Assembly: GCF_009451885.1 (NCBI RefSeq)
Contig: NZ_WIAO01000004.1
Location: 1-64,000 of the forward strand
Source of the DNA: Glycomyces albidus
GTDB taxonomy: Bacteria; Actinomycetota; Actinomycetes; Mycobacteriales; Micromonosporaceae
Reading direction: 5' to 3'
Length of the DNA: 64,000 nucleotides
This document shows, in pieces, positions 18,794 to 27,206 of the stretch. Numbering within the stretch: the stretch's first letter is position 1; each line of letters begins with the position of its first letter. A program made the translations under genes and the position numbers. Below the pieces are notes generated by a model that searched no databases, was not told the origin of the DNA, and saw only the letters and a program-made list of their open reading frames with translations.

Positions 18794-20035
18794 GTGACAC
18801 AGACGACCGACGCCGGGCCCCTCGCCGAACTCAAAGCGAAGTTCCCCAACGGGGTGTGGACCACCCGCGCGAACGCGCGGCTCCAGGACGCGCTCATCGA
18901 GGGGGCGGGCCTCGGCCGCCTCCAGGCGGCCGTCGGCTGGGCCGCCCGCATGCAGGCCACCGACGCGCCCGAGCCGTTCACCGCGCCGCGGATGCTCCTG
19001 TTCGCCGGCGAGTACCCCGAAGGCTGGGACGCCGGCGACTACGCGCCCGTCGGCGAGCAGGCCGAGGCCCTCGAGCAGGGCCGGGGCCCGCTCGCCGAGC
19101 AGGCGGCGCGCTCGGGCCTCCCGATCACCGTGGTCCGCACCGGTGCCAGCGAGGGCGCCGAGGGCCCGCTCCTGGACGAGACCGAGGTCGACGCGGCCCT
19201 GCGGCTCGGCCGCGAGACCGCCGACCGCGCCATCGACGAAGGCGCCGACCTGCTGCTCGTCTCCGGTCTCGGCGCGGGCGCCGTGACCGCCTCGGTCGCG
19301 GTCTGCTCGTTCATCGCGAAGGACGAGATCACGAACTTCCAGCCGCAGCTCCACGCCCCCGGCGGCGCGGTCTTCGACGCCGCCTGGATGGGCCGCGTCT
19401 CGGCCCTGCGCGACCACCTCGCGTTCAACCGCGGCTTCAAGCGCAGCCCGCAGGAGCTGATCTCGCGGCTCGGCGGCGCCCAGCTCGGCGCGATGGCCGC
19501 CGCGATCTTCACCGCCGCCACCCGCTCCACCGCGGTCCTCGTCGACGGCCCGGCCGCGATCGCCGCGGTCATGCTCGCCCGCGACTTCGGCCTCGCCGCC
19601 CCCAAGTGGTGCTACGCGCCGAACCGCTCGACCCACCCGGTCGTCGTCAAGCTCGCCAAGCAGGCCGGCCTCGCCGACGACCTCGCCCTCGACCTCGACC
19701 TCCCGGACGGCACCGCGCTCCCGCTCGGCTGGGAGCTGATCCAGGCGGCCCTGCGCATCTCGCAGTCGCTTCCCATGCCCGTCAAGGAAGAACCGGAACC
19801 CGAGCCGAACGAGCCCGTCGTCGGCGGCATCGGCGTCCCCACGCCGGAGGCGAGCGAGGACGCCCTCGCCGACGCCGCGGCGGCCCCGGAGCCGACGGCC
19901 GACGGCACGGCCGCAGCGCCCGAGACGGCGGCATCCCCGCAAGCGTCCGAGGAGGCCCCGGCGGCGTCCCCCGAGGCGCCCGCGGAGTACGCCGACGCGG
20001 CCTCCGAGGAGCCGGTCACCGGCGAGAAGGCGTAA
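18794..20035 (+). CDS. CobT-like phosphoribosyltransferase-fold protein, divergent
   Basis: A 413-residue relative of nicotinate-nucleotide:dimethylbenzimidazole phosphoribosyltransferase (CobT). The family shape is visible from ITNFQPQLHAP to LGGAQLGAMAAAIFTAATRSTAVLVDGPAAIAAV. However, the GEMGIGNTT segment of classical CobT, with its catalytic glutamate, reads VSGLGAGAVTAS here, and the LGEGTGA segment with the second glutamate reads LPDGTALPLG. It therefore may not be a classical CobT. After about residue 330 comes an 85-residue Glu/Pro/Ala-rich tail. GTG start 41 bases from divergent dapF. It may act in lower-ligand attachment for coenzyme B12, needed by NrdJ, or have another role; I cannot decide. 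Confidence 0.7.
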   Translation: MTQTTDAGPLAELKAKFPNGVWTTRANARLQDALIEGAGLGRLQAAVGWAARMQATDAPEPFTAPRMLLFAGEYPEGWDAGDYAPVGEQAEALEQGRGPLAEQAARSGLPITVVRTGASEGAEGPLLDETEVDAALRLGRETADRAIDEGADLLLVSGLGAGAVTASVAVCSFIAKDEITNFQPQLHAPGGAVFDAAWMGRVSALRDHLAFNRGFKRSPQELISRLGGAQLGAMAAAIFTAATRSTAVLVDGPAAIAAVMLARDFGLAAPKWCYAPNRSTHPVVVKLAKQAGLADDLALDLDLPDGTALPLGWELIQAALRISQSLPMPVKEEPEPEPNEPVVGGIGVPTPEASEDALADAAAAPEPTADGTAAAPETAASPQASEEAPAASPEAPAEYADAASEEPVTGEKA

Positions 20036-20044
20036 GCCGGTCCC

Positions 20045-20091
20045 GCATGCGACGACGGCCCCGCCGGCTTCGGGCGGGGCCGTTCGCATGC
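20045..20091. terminator. Bidirectional terminator hairpin
   Basis: Nested inverted repeat: GCATGCGA pairs with TCGCATGC outside, and ACGGCCCCGCC pairs with GGCGGGGCCGT inside, with one 2-base bulge. It separates the convergent CobT-like and BASS transporter genes. Confidence 0.85.
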
Positions 20092-20097
20092 GCAGGG

Positions 20098-21147
20098 TCA
20101 GGCGTCCCGGCCGGCCGGCTCCGGTTCGCGCCCGCTCACCGGTCGGCGGGACCAGTATCCGGCCAGGAGCGAACCGGAGATGTTGTGCCACACCGAGAAC
20201 ACCGCGGCAGGCAGGGCCGCGACGGGGTTGAAGTGGGCGGTCGCCAGGGCCGCCGCCAGACCGGAGTTCTGCATGCCGACCTCGATCGAGACGGCGCGGC
20301 GGCCGGTGGCCGGGAGGCGGCCGAGCTTCGCCAGCCCGTAGCCGAGGACCAGGCCGAGGCCGTTGTGCAGCACCACCGCCAGGATCACCAGGGCGCCCAC
20401 TTCGAGCAGCGCGTCGGCGCTGCCGCCGACGACGGCCATGACGACGAGCGCGATGCCGACGACCGAGACCAGCGGGAGCGCGTCGAGGACCTTCTCGACG
20501 GCGCGGGCGGCGAATCGGCGCAGCAGCAGGCCGACCACGACCGGCACGAGCACGATCTGGATGATCGACACGAACAGGTCGCCGGCGTCGACCGGCAGGA
20601 ACTCGCCCGCGAGCCACAGCACCAGCACCGGAGTCAGGAGCGGCGCGAGCAGGGTCGACACCGAGGTCATCGCCACCGAGAGCGCGGTGTCCCCTTTGGA
20701 TAGAAACACCATGACGTTCGAGGCGGTCCCTCCGGGAGCGGCGCCGACGAGGACCATGCCGACGGCGAGCATCGGGTCCATGTCGAGGGCCCGGGCCAGG
20801 CCGTAGCCGGCCAAGGGCATGACCAGGTACTGGGCGGCGACGCCGAGGAGCACCGGCAGCGGGCGCCTGCCGATGATCGCGAAGTCCTCGGGGCGCAGCG
20901 TCATGCCCATGCCGAGCATGATGACCATGAGGAGGTACGGGACGAGGCCGCCGAGCGGCGCGAACGTACCGGGGGTCGCGAAGGCGACCGCCGCGGCGAC
21001 GAGGACGATGGCGGGCAGCCAGGTGCCGGTGAAGGCGCTGATGCGTTGGATCATCGGGGGGAACCGTTTTCTCTTCGTGTCTTCCGGGAGCGCCTGCACC
21101 TCGGGAGGGGCGGAAGGGGCGGTTGGGGCGGCGCCGACGGCAGACAC
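20098..21147 (-). CDS. Bile acid:sodium symporter (BASS) family transporter
   Basis: A 349-residue membrane protein with about ten hydrophobic helices after a 35-residue Pro-rich N-terminal extension. LVGAAPGGTASNVMVFLSKGDTALSVAMT and EVGMQNSGLAAALATAHFNP are the two crossing-region signatures of the BASS fold. Bacterial members import organic acids such as pyruvate, pantoate or bile acids with sodium; the substrate here is not shown. An ATG at 21054 would give a version without the extension. It lies downstream of the beta-mannosidase but a terminator at 21193 separates the two. Confidence 0.9.
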   Translation of the reverse strand: MSAVGAAPTAPSAPPEVQALPEDTKRKRFPPMIQRISAFTGTWLPAIVLVAAAVAFATPGTFAPLGGLVPYLLMVIMLGMGMTLRPEDFAIIGRRPLPVLLGVAAQYLVMPLAGYGLARALDMDPMLAVGMVLVGAAPGGTASNVMVFLSKGDTALSVAMTSVSTLLAPLLTPVLVLWLAGEFLPVDAGDLFVSIIQIVLVPVVVGLLLRRFAARAVEKVLDALPLVSVVGIALVVMAVVGGSADALLEVGALVILAVVLHNGLGLVLGYGLAKLGRLPATGRRAVSIEVGMQNSGLAAALATAHFNPVAALPAAVFSVWHNISGSLLAGYWSRRPVSGREPEPAGRDA

Positions 21148-21192
21148 TCTACTCGAAAGCCGTGATTCGGAAATCCGGTTCCCACCATGCGA

Positions 21193-21223
21193 ACGGACCT
21201 GCGGGCGGCTCCCGCAGGTCCGT
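21193..21223 (-). terminator. Terminator of the beta-mannosidase gene
   Basis: A perfect 13-bp stem, ACGGACCTGCGGG with 21211-21223, around CGGCT, 12 bases past the mannosidase stop and in front of the BASS transporter gene. Confidence 0.85.
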
Positions 21224-21234
21224 CCTCGTCGATG

Positions 21235-23661
21235 TCAGTCGTTGATCGCGCGCAGCACCGGCTTCGCCGTCAGGGCCGCGGTCAGCTCGGGCGAGGCCGC
21301 GATCGCCTCGCTCATGACGGTGAACGTGGCCTGCTCCCCGGGGATGAGCGTGACGAGCGCCTTGTCCACCACCGCATCCGGGTCGAGGCGGTCGGCGAAG
21401 ACGCAGACGTCCCTGAGCACGGTCTCGGCCGTGATCGTCACCGCCACGCCGCCGTCGACGAGCGCGGTCGCCGCGGTGAAGTCGGCCGCCGGCCAGTCCA
21501 TGTCCTTGTCCTCCTTGGTGAACCAGGTGGCGCGCGGGAACCGCTCGCGGCCGGTCACCAGGAACTCGCCGTCCTTCGGGACGGCGTGGCCTTCCAGGAC
21601 GAGCTCGGCGGTGTCGCGGGCGTCGATGCGGATCTGCATGAGCGCCCGGCCGATGATGCGGCCCTGCGGCGAGCACTTCCAGAACCCGATCACGCCCTTC
21701 CAGGGCTCGGCGGCGTCGTTGATCGCCACCAGTTTGACGCCGTCGCCCTCCGGCTGGAACGTCACGATCCGGTCGGCGTAGGCGTCCCGGAGCGCGTACC
21801 ACAGGGGCTTGAGGCGCCCCTCGCCGTCGATCGCGGCCCACGAGGTCACCGGCCAGCAGTCGTTGAGCTGCCACACGACCGCGCCGGTGCAGTACGGCTG
21901 GAGCGAGCGGAAGTGCTCCGCGCCGAGCCGGACCGCGCGTGCCTGGTTGACCTGCGTGAAGTACAGCCAGTCGTCGAAGTCGCGCACCGGCGGCAGATGC
22001 GCGTCGAGGCCGCGCTGGAGCTTGGCCTGGCCGTCAGCGGCCTTCTGGTGCCACAGCAGGTTCGGCGACTCGGCCTGCAGCGGCTCGTCGGTCGCCATGC
22101 GCCGCACCGTGGCCCACGTCGGCGGGGCCTGGTAGCCGAACTCCGCGACGAACCGCGGCCGCCAGTCCCGGTAGTGGACGTAGTCGCGGTCGTTCCAGAC
22201 GTCCCAGATGTGGACCGACGCGTGCGCCTGCTCGTTCGGGTGCAGCTCCGGCACGCCCGAGTACGGGCTGCCGGGCCAGTACGGGCGGGTCCCGTCGACC
22301 TCGGCCACCAGCTTCGGCAGCAGGTCGTGGTAGTACCCGGCGCCCCAGGTGCGCCCGCCGAGCGACTCCTGCCAGTTCCAGTCGTGCCAGCCCCAGATGT
22401 TCTCGTTGTTGCCCGTCCACGTGACCAGGCTCGGATGCGGGGCCAGTCGGGCCAGGTTGTCCCGCGCCTCCGCCTCGACCTCGGACCAGAACGGCTCCTC
22501 CTCCGGGTATGCGGCGCAGGCGAACAGGAAGTCCTGGCCGACCATGAGGCCGAGTTCGTCGCAGAGCCGGTAGAAGTCCTCCGACTCGTACGTCCCGCCG
22601 CCCCACACCCGGATGTAGTCGATCCCCGCGGCCTTGGCCTGGCGCAGCCGCCGCTTCAGGCGCGCGGCGTCGATCCGGCCGAACAGGGCCTCGTCCGGGA
22701 TCCAGTTGACGCCCTTGACCCAGACGGCCTCGCCGTTGACCTTGAGCGTGTACGGGCGGCCGTCGGCGTCGGGCTCGGTGTCGAGCTCGACGGTGCGGAA
22801 GCCGATCCGGCTCGACCAGGCGTCGAGCTCCTCGCCGCCGGAGCGCAGCGAGACGGCGACGTCGTAGAGCGGCTGGCCGCCGCGGTCGTGCGGCCACCAC
22901 AGCTCGGGGTCCGGGACCTCGACGCGGGCCTGTGCGACCCCGGCGCCGGCCGGGACGTCCACGGTCGTGCTCTGATCGCCTGCGGTGCAGACGAGTTCGA
23001 GGTCCGCGTCGGCGGCTCGCTGGAGGTCGACCGCGAACTCGACCACGCCGAGGCCGGCCTCGACCGAGACGCGCGGGACGACTTCGGCGATGCGCGCGGT
23101 CGTCCAGGTCTCCAGGCGCACCGGGCGCCAGATCCCGGCACCGGCGAGGTTCGGGCCCCAGTCCCAGCCGAAGTTGCAGGCGGCCTTGCGGATGAAGTTC
23201 CCTGGCTCGGGGTAGGCGTTGGGCCGGTCCCCGAGCCGGTCGCGCTGGGCCTCCGCGTACGCGTACGGGGAGGTGAACGCGACTTCGAGGTCGTTCGCGC
23301 CCTCGCGGATCGCCGAGCGCGCGTCGAAGCGGTAGCGGCGGTGCATGTTGGCCGTCTCGCCCACGGCCGTCCCGTTGAGGGAGACGCGGGCGACGGTGTC
23401 GAGCCCGTCGAAGACCAGGTCGATCCCGTCCCACTCGCCCGGTTCGAACGCGAACGAGGTCCGGTAGGTCCAGTCGTGGCGGCCGACCCACGCGACGCCG
23501 CGCTCCGCGTCGTCGGTGTACGGGTCCTCGACCAGGCCGGCGTCCAAGAGGGCGGACACGACCTCGCCGGGCACGGACGCGGGAATGGAATCGACGGCGA
23601 CCGGCGCGCCGGGGTCACCGGAGACGGTCCAGCCCTCGTGCAGGGTTCGCTTGGCGCTCAA
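21235..23661 (-). CDS. Glycoside hydrolase family 2 beta-mannosidase
   Basis: An 808-residue GH2 enzyme of the beta-mannosidase branch, releasing mannose from the non-reducing ends of manno-oligosaccharides. The N-terminal beta-sandwich domains come first; the TIM barrel has WVKGVNWIPDEALFGR, IRVWGGGTYESEDFY, the acid/base glutamate in TWTGNNENIWGW and the nucleophile in PRFVAEFGYQAPP. No signal peptide, so it acts in the cytosol on imported oligosaccharides. The start is TTG at 23661, 5 bases after AGGAG that overlaps the stop of the truncated permease gene, showing an old operon join. The secreted GH5 mannanase and a LacI regulator nearby complete a mannan-use locus. Confidence 0.94.
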   Translation of the reverse strand: MSAKRTLHEGWTVSGDPGAPVAVDSIPASVPGEVVSALLDAGLVEDPYTDDAERGVAWVGRHDWTYRTSFAFEPGEWDGIDLVFDGLDTVARVSLNGTAVGETANMHRRYRFDARSAIREGANDLEVAFTSPYAYAEAQRDRLGDRPNAYPEPGNFIRKAACNFGWDWGPNLAGAGIWRPVRLETWTTARIAEVVPRVSVEAGLGVVEFAVDLQRAADADLELVCTAGDQSTTVDVPAGAGVAQARVEVPDPELWWPHDRGGQPLYDVAVSLRSGGEELDAWSSRIGFRTVELDTEPDADGRPYTLKVNGEAVWVKGVNWIPDEALFGRIDAARLKRRLRQAKAAGIDYIRVWGGGTYESEDFYRLCDELGLMVGQDFLFACAAYPEEEPFWSEVEAEARDNLARLAPHPSLVTWTGNNENIWGWHDWNWQESLGGRTWGAGYYHDLLPKLVAEVDGTRPYWPGSPYSGVPELHPNEQAHASVHIWDVWNDRDYVHYRDWRPRFVAEFGYQAPPTWATVRRMATDEPLQAESPNLLWHQKAADGQAKLQRGLDAHLPPVRDFDDWLYFTQVNQARAVRLGAEHFRSLQPYCTGAVVWQLNDCWPVTSWAAIDGEGRLKPLWYALRDAYADRIVTFQPEGDGVKLVAINDAAEPWKGVIGFWKCSPQGRIIGRALMQIRIDARDTAELVLEGHAVPKDGEFLVTGRERFPRATWFTKEDKDMDWPAADFTAATALVDGGVAVTITAETVLRDVCVFADRLDPDAVVDKALVTLIPGEQATFTVMSEAIAASPELTAALTAKPVLRAIND

Positions 23662-23669
23662 AAAGACTC

Positions 23670-23810
23670 CTATGCCTTGATACCGGAGGGAGCGATGCCT
23701 TCGATGAAGTGCTTCTGGAACAGGGAGAAGAACACCACCGTCGGCAGCGTAGCCAGCATCGAGGCGGCCGTCGCAACGCCCATCACCGCGGTGTTCGCGG
23801 CGCAGGTCAC
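23670..23810 (-). pseudogene. C-terminal stump of a sugar ABC transporter permease (MalG type)
   Basis: Minus-strand translation gives 46 residues ending LPTVVFFSLFQKHFIEGIAP plus SGIKA and stop, the typical C-terminus of MalG-type sugar ABC permeases, in which a full protein has about 280 residues. In frame before it are a stop codon and no other permease segments, so all earlier membrane helices and the EAA loop are gone. A GTG directly follows that stop, but a 46-residue piece cannot work as a permease. The stump ends 8 bases before the mannosidase TTG start, whose ribosome site overlaps its stop. This is the remnant of a lost oligosaccharide ABC transporter operon. Confidence 0.85.
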
Positions 23811-23932
23811 TTAACCGAATAAGTGACCCGAACTGAGCGGCCCCGTCACGCGCCGCCGATGCCTTGACGCCACCGTGATCAGATTGAAATGATGCTTGTG
23901 GATATCTGGATGCCTAAGCCCCCGGCCTCGAC

Positions 23933-23944
23933 TGAACCGGTTCG
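23933..23944. promoter_or_regulatory. LacI-family operator upstream of the lacI-type gene
   Basis: TGAACCGGTTCG contains the perfect 10-bp palindrome GAACCGGTTC with the CG centre typical of LacI-family sites. It lies about 15 bases before a plausible -10 (TACAGT, 23959-23964) for the regulator gene. A near match (TAACCGATTC) occurs before the mannanase gene. Confidence 0.65.
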
Positions 23945-24111
23945 CGGTGCGGGTGAGATACAGTCTGGAAGCCGGTGACGCACGGTCACCCGGCGCCGCT
24001 CTCGGCCTCCCCGGCGACGCCCGCGAGCCGGAGGCCCGCACCGGCCGCGCTCGCGGACCCGGCCCGACGGGCGCGCCCGCGAGCCGAACACCTGCATTGA
24101 GAGGACCACCG

Positions 24112-25149
24112 ATGACCAGGCGTGTGACCATCGCCGACATCGCCGCAGCGGCGGGTGTGTCGAAGGGCGCGGTCTCCTACGCGCTCAACGGCAGGCCCGG
24201 GGTCTCCGAGACCACCCGCACGAAGATCCTGGCGATCGCCGCCGAGATGGGGTTCGTCCCGAACCGGGCCGCCCGGTCGCTGTCGGTGTCCTCGGCCCAG
24301 GCGGTGGGCATCGCGCTGCGCCGCTCGGCCCGCACGCTCGGCATCGAGCCGTACTTCATGGAGCTCATCAGCGGCATCGAGGCGACCCTCTCGGCCGGCT
24401 CGTTCGGGCTGACGCTCCAGATCGTCGACACCGTCGACGTGGAGCTGGAGGTCTACCGGCGCTGGTGGGCCGAGCGCCGCGTCGACGGGGTGCTGCTGTG
24501 CGACGTCGGCACCGATGACCGGCGGCTCGACTTCGTGGCCGACCTGGGCCTGCCCGCGGTCGCGGTCGGCGGCCCCGTCGAGGGGGCGCGCCTCCCGGCG
24601 GTCTGGCACGACGACGCCGAGCCGTGCCGCGAGATCCTGGAGTACCTCCACGCGCTCGGACACCGGCGGGTCGCGCGCGTCGCCGGCTTCGAGCACCTGC
24701 TGCACACCGCGATCCGCGACCGGTCGTACGCCGACACCGCCGCCGGGCTCGAACTCGAGGCGATGGAGACCTTCCACAGCGACTACACCGGCGAGCAGGG
24801 CGCGCGCATCACGCGCCGGATCCTCTCCTCGGCGAAGCGGCCCACCGCGATCATCTTCGACAACGACGTCATGGCCGTGGCCGGGCTCGGAGTCGCCCAC
24901 GAGCTCGGCATCCGCGTCCCCGACGAGTTGTCCATCGTGGCCTGGGACGACTCGCCGCTGTGCCGCCTCACGCACCCGGCGCTCACGTCCCTCACCCGCG
25001 ACATCACCGCGTACGGGTCGCAGTGCGCCGAGGTGCTCCTGTCGGTCATCGGCGCGGCCCCGAGCCCGATCGACGAGCGGGCTTTCTCGGTTCAGTTCCG
25101 CCCCGCGCAGCTCTCCCCGCGCGGTTCCACCGGTCCCGCCCGGCCCTGA
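24112..25149 (+). CDS. LacI-family transcriptional regulator
   Basis: A 345-residue LacI/GalR repressor. Residues 4-60 are the helix-turn-helix and hinge (VTIADIAAAAGVSKGAVSYA, PNRAARSL). The rest is the periplasmic-binding-protein-like sugar domain, with FDNDVMAVAGLGVAHELGIRVPDELSIVAWDDS as the late family signature. The ATG at 24112 follows GAGAGGA; upstream in-frame codons lie in the promoter. Its place between a beta-mannosidase and a secreted mannanase, with similar palindromes at 23933 and 25241, suggests that it represses mannan genes until manno-oligosaccharides appear. Confidence 0.93.
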   Translation: MTRRVTIADIAAAAGVSKGAVSYALNGRPGVSETTRTKILAIAAEMGFVPNRAARSLSVSSAQAVGIALRRSARTLGIEPYFMELISGIEATLSAGSFGLTLQIVDTVDVELEVYRRWWAERRVDGVLLCDVGTDDRRLDFVADLGLPAVAVGGPVEGARLPAVWHDDAEPCREILEYLHALGHRRVARVAGFEHLLHTAIRDRSYADTAAGLELEAMETFHSDYTGEQGARITRRILSSAKRPTAIIFDNDVMAVAGLGVAHELGIRVPDELSIVAWDDSPLCRLTHPALTSLTRDITAYGSQCAEVLLSVIGAAPSPIDERAFSVQFRPAQLSPRGSTGPARP

Positions 25150-25238
25150 CCGCCGAGCGGACATCGTTCCTGGAAGGACAATTCCGGAGCACGCCTTGAA
25201 CCCCATCGATATTTATGGTTCTCTATGTTGAGGTCGGG

Positions 25239-25252
25239 ATTAACCGATTCAC
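25239..25252. promoter_or_regulatory. Second LacI-type operator, before the mannanase gene
   Basis: ATTAACCGATTCAC shares AACCG-TTC-C with the palindrome at 23933 and sits 35 bases before the mannanase ATG. It is an imperfect palindrome, so support comes from the match and position. Confidence 0.45.
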
Positions 25253-25286
25253 CTCTCTACCTGAACCTACAGACGGGATTCAACCC

Positions 25287-26705
25287 ATGGAACACAGCAC
25301 CACCGACGCCGCCCCGGCACGGCGTCGTCGGCTGCACCGCGCGCTTCCGAAGCGGCACGGCCGCATGCGGGTCTGGCTGACGGCGGCCGCCGCCGCGCTC
25401 GCCGTGGCCCTGACCGGCATGTGGCAGCTCGTCCCCGCCAGCGCCCAGCAGGGCGGGTTCTCGATCGAGGGAACGCAGCTCATCGACGCGAACGGGAACC
25501 CGTTCATCATGCGCGGCTCGACCCACCCGGACGTCTGGTACCAGGGCGAATGGGACAGCTACGGCGAGATCAGCGACCTGGGCGCCAACACGATCCGCGT
25601 CGTCCTCGGCTCGGGCCACCGCGCCTGGGGCACCTCCACGCCCGACCGGGTGGCCGACATCGTCGCCGAGTGCAAGGCGCAGCGCGTCATCTGCGTCCTC
25701 GAAGTCCACGACACCACCGGATACGGCGAGCAGTCGGGTGCGGCCAGCCTGGATCAGGCCGTCACCTTCTGGCAGGGCCTCTACAGCGTCCTGGAGGGCG
25801 AGGAGGCGTACGTCCTCATCAACATCGGCAACGAGCCGATCGGCAACACCGACCCCGGCCAGTGGACGCAGGCGACCGTGAACGCGGTCGACCGCATGCG
25901 CGACATCGGTTTCGAGCACACCCTGGTCGTCGACGCCCCCAACTGGGGCCAGGACTGGACCAACACGATGCGGGACAACGCGCCCACGGTGGCCGCGGCC
26001 GACCCGCTCGGCAACACGCTGTTCTCGGTGCACATGTACCAGGTCTACAGCAGTCCGCAGACGGTGATCGACTACTTCGACGCGTTCGAGGCGATGAACC
26101 TGCCGCTCATCGTCGGCGAGTACGCCGACACGCACCAGGGCTCCACGGTCGCCTGGCAGACCATCCAGGCCGAGGCCGAGGCGCGCGGGATCGGCTGGAT
26201 CGGCTGGTCCTACTCGGGGAACTCCGACCCGATCCTCGACCAGGTGCTCAACTTCGACCCGAACCAGATGACCGCGTACGGGGAGCGGATCTTCGAGTCG
26301 ACGTACGGCATCCAGAACACCGCCGAGCGCGCGACGGTCTTCGGCGACGACCCGGACCCGACGACCACGTCGCCGACCGAGGACCCGACCACGGGCGGGC
26401 CGACCGAGGGCGACTGCACCGCGGTCGTGGGGATCGTCAACGACTGGGGCTCGGGCTGGCAGGGCAAGGTGACCGTGACCGCCACCGACGCCGCCCTGGA
26501 CGGCTGGCGGCTCACCTGGACGTGGGCCGGCACCACCCGGATCACGTCCTCGTGGAACGCGACGGTCACCAGTTCGGGCGCGGGCGTGACGGCCACCGAC
26601 GTGGGCTGGAACGGCACGGTCGCGTCGGGCCAGTCGCGTGAGGTCTTCGGGTTCATCGCGTCCACCCCGGCGGCGACGCCGGCGGTAACCTGCGAGGCGA
26701 TCTGA
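25287..26705 (+). CDS. Secreted GH5 endo-beta-1,4-mannanase with CBM2 domain
   Basis: A 472-residue secreted enzyme. A long basic N-region and hydrophobic stretch (WLTAAAAALAVALTGMWQLV, cleaved near PASAQQ) form a signal peptide. Residues about 55-340 are a GH5 barrel of the bacterial mannanase type: FIMRGSTHPDVWY, GANTIRVVLGSG, VLEVHDTTGYGE, the acid/base glutamate in INIGNEPIGN and the nucleophile in LIVGEYAD. After a Thr/Pro linker (DPTTTSPTEDPTTGG), the last 100 residues are a family 2 carbohydrate-binding module (CTAVVGIVNDWGSGWQGKVT, aromatic residues on one face). It cuts mannan outside the cell. The ATG at 25287 has only a weak ribosome site. Probably controlled by the LacI protein upstream. 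Confidence 0.93.
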   Translation: MEHSTTDAAPARRRRLHRALPKRHGRMRVWLTAAAAALAVALTGMWQLVPASAQQGGFSIEGTQLIDANGNPFIMRGSTHPDVWYQGEWDSYGEISDLGANTIRVVLGSGHRAWGTSTPDRVADIVAECKAQRVICVLEVHDTTGYGEQSGAASLDQAVTFWQGLYSVLEGEEAYVLINIGNEPIGNTDPGQWTQATVNAVDRMRDIGFEHTLVVDAPNWGQDWTNTMRDNAPTVAAADPLGNTLFSVHMYQVYSSPQTVIDYFDAFEAMNLPLIVGEYADTHQGSTVAWQTIQAEAEARGIGWIGWSYSGNSDPILDQVLNFDPNQMTAYGERIFESTYGIQNTAERATVFGDDPDPTTTSPTEDPTTGGPTEGDCTAVVGIVNDWGSGWQGKVTVTATDAALDGWRLTWTWAGTTRITSSWNATVTSSGAGVTATDVGWNGTVASGQSREVFGFIASTPAATPAVTCEAI

Positions 26706-26722
26706 CGCCTGAGACGCGGCGG

Positions 26723-26752
26723 AGGCCGCCGGACCCGATGGTCCGGCGGCCT
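26723..26752 (+). terminator. Terminator of the mannanase gene
   Basis: A perfect 12-bp stem (AGGCCGCCGGAC with 26741-26752) around CCGATG, 18 bases past the mannanase stop and before the convergent small gene. Confidence 0.85.
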
Positions 26753-26778
26753 CTGTGCTCGTTCGGGCCGTCCCCGGC

Positions 26779-26982
26779 TCAGCCGTTCTTGGTGGGGAGC
26801 TGGAACTTGCCCGGCCCGCCCTTCGGCATCTGCGAGCGGACCTTCGACTTCTTGTCGCCGATCGCCTGGTGTCCGGCCTTGCCGGTCTTCTTGCCGCGGG
26901 CCAGCGCCCGGCGCTCCTCGCGGTTGAGCGGCGCGTCGGTGTCGGCGGTGTCCTGCTGCGGTTCCGGAGTTTCAGCGGTCAT
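26779..26982 (-). CDS. Small basic conserved-type protein, unknown function
   Basis: A 67-residue protein with an acidic N-terminal third (TAETPEPQQDTADTDAP) and a strongly basic remainder (LNREERRALARGKKTGKAG, KSKVRSQMPKGG). No membrane segment, no cysteines. The ATG at 26982 follows GAAGGGGA at a good distance, and codon use is like its neighbours, so it looks real. The basic half could bind nucleic acid, but I recognise no family. The 224 bases upstream, to the broken hydrolase, hold no other gene I can support. Confidence 0.65.
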   Translation of the reverse strand: MTAETPEPQQDTADTDAPLNREERRALARGKKTGKAGHQAIGDKKSKVRSQMPKGGPGKFQLPTKNG

Positions 26983-27206
26983 GCGGATCCCCTTCTCGGG
27001 TTGAGCTTGAAGAGACGTGAGCGCGAAACGGAGCGATGCTCGACGTCTCAGTGGCACGCATCGTGTCGGCCGGTCGGCGCTCGCGCCCACAGCGGCCGTA
27101 TCTCTTCTAAAGGATCATGCCGCTCACTCTAGCTGGCGCGGACGCCAGGCACAACGGGGATTGCGCGGTGTCGCGCGGTGACCGCCCTCTCGGGGGGTGT
27201 CCCCGG

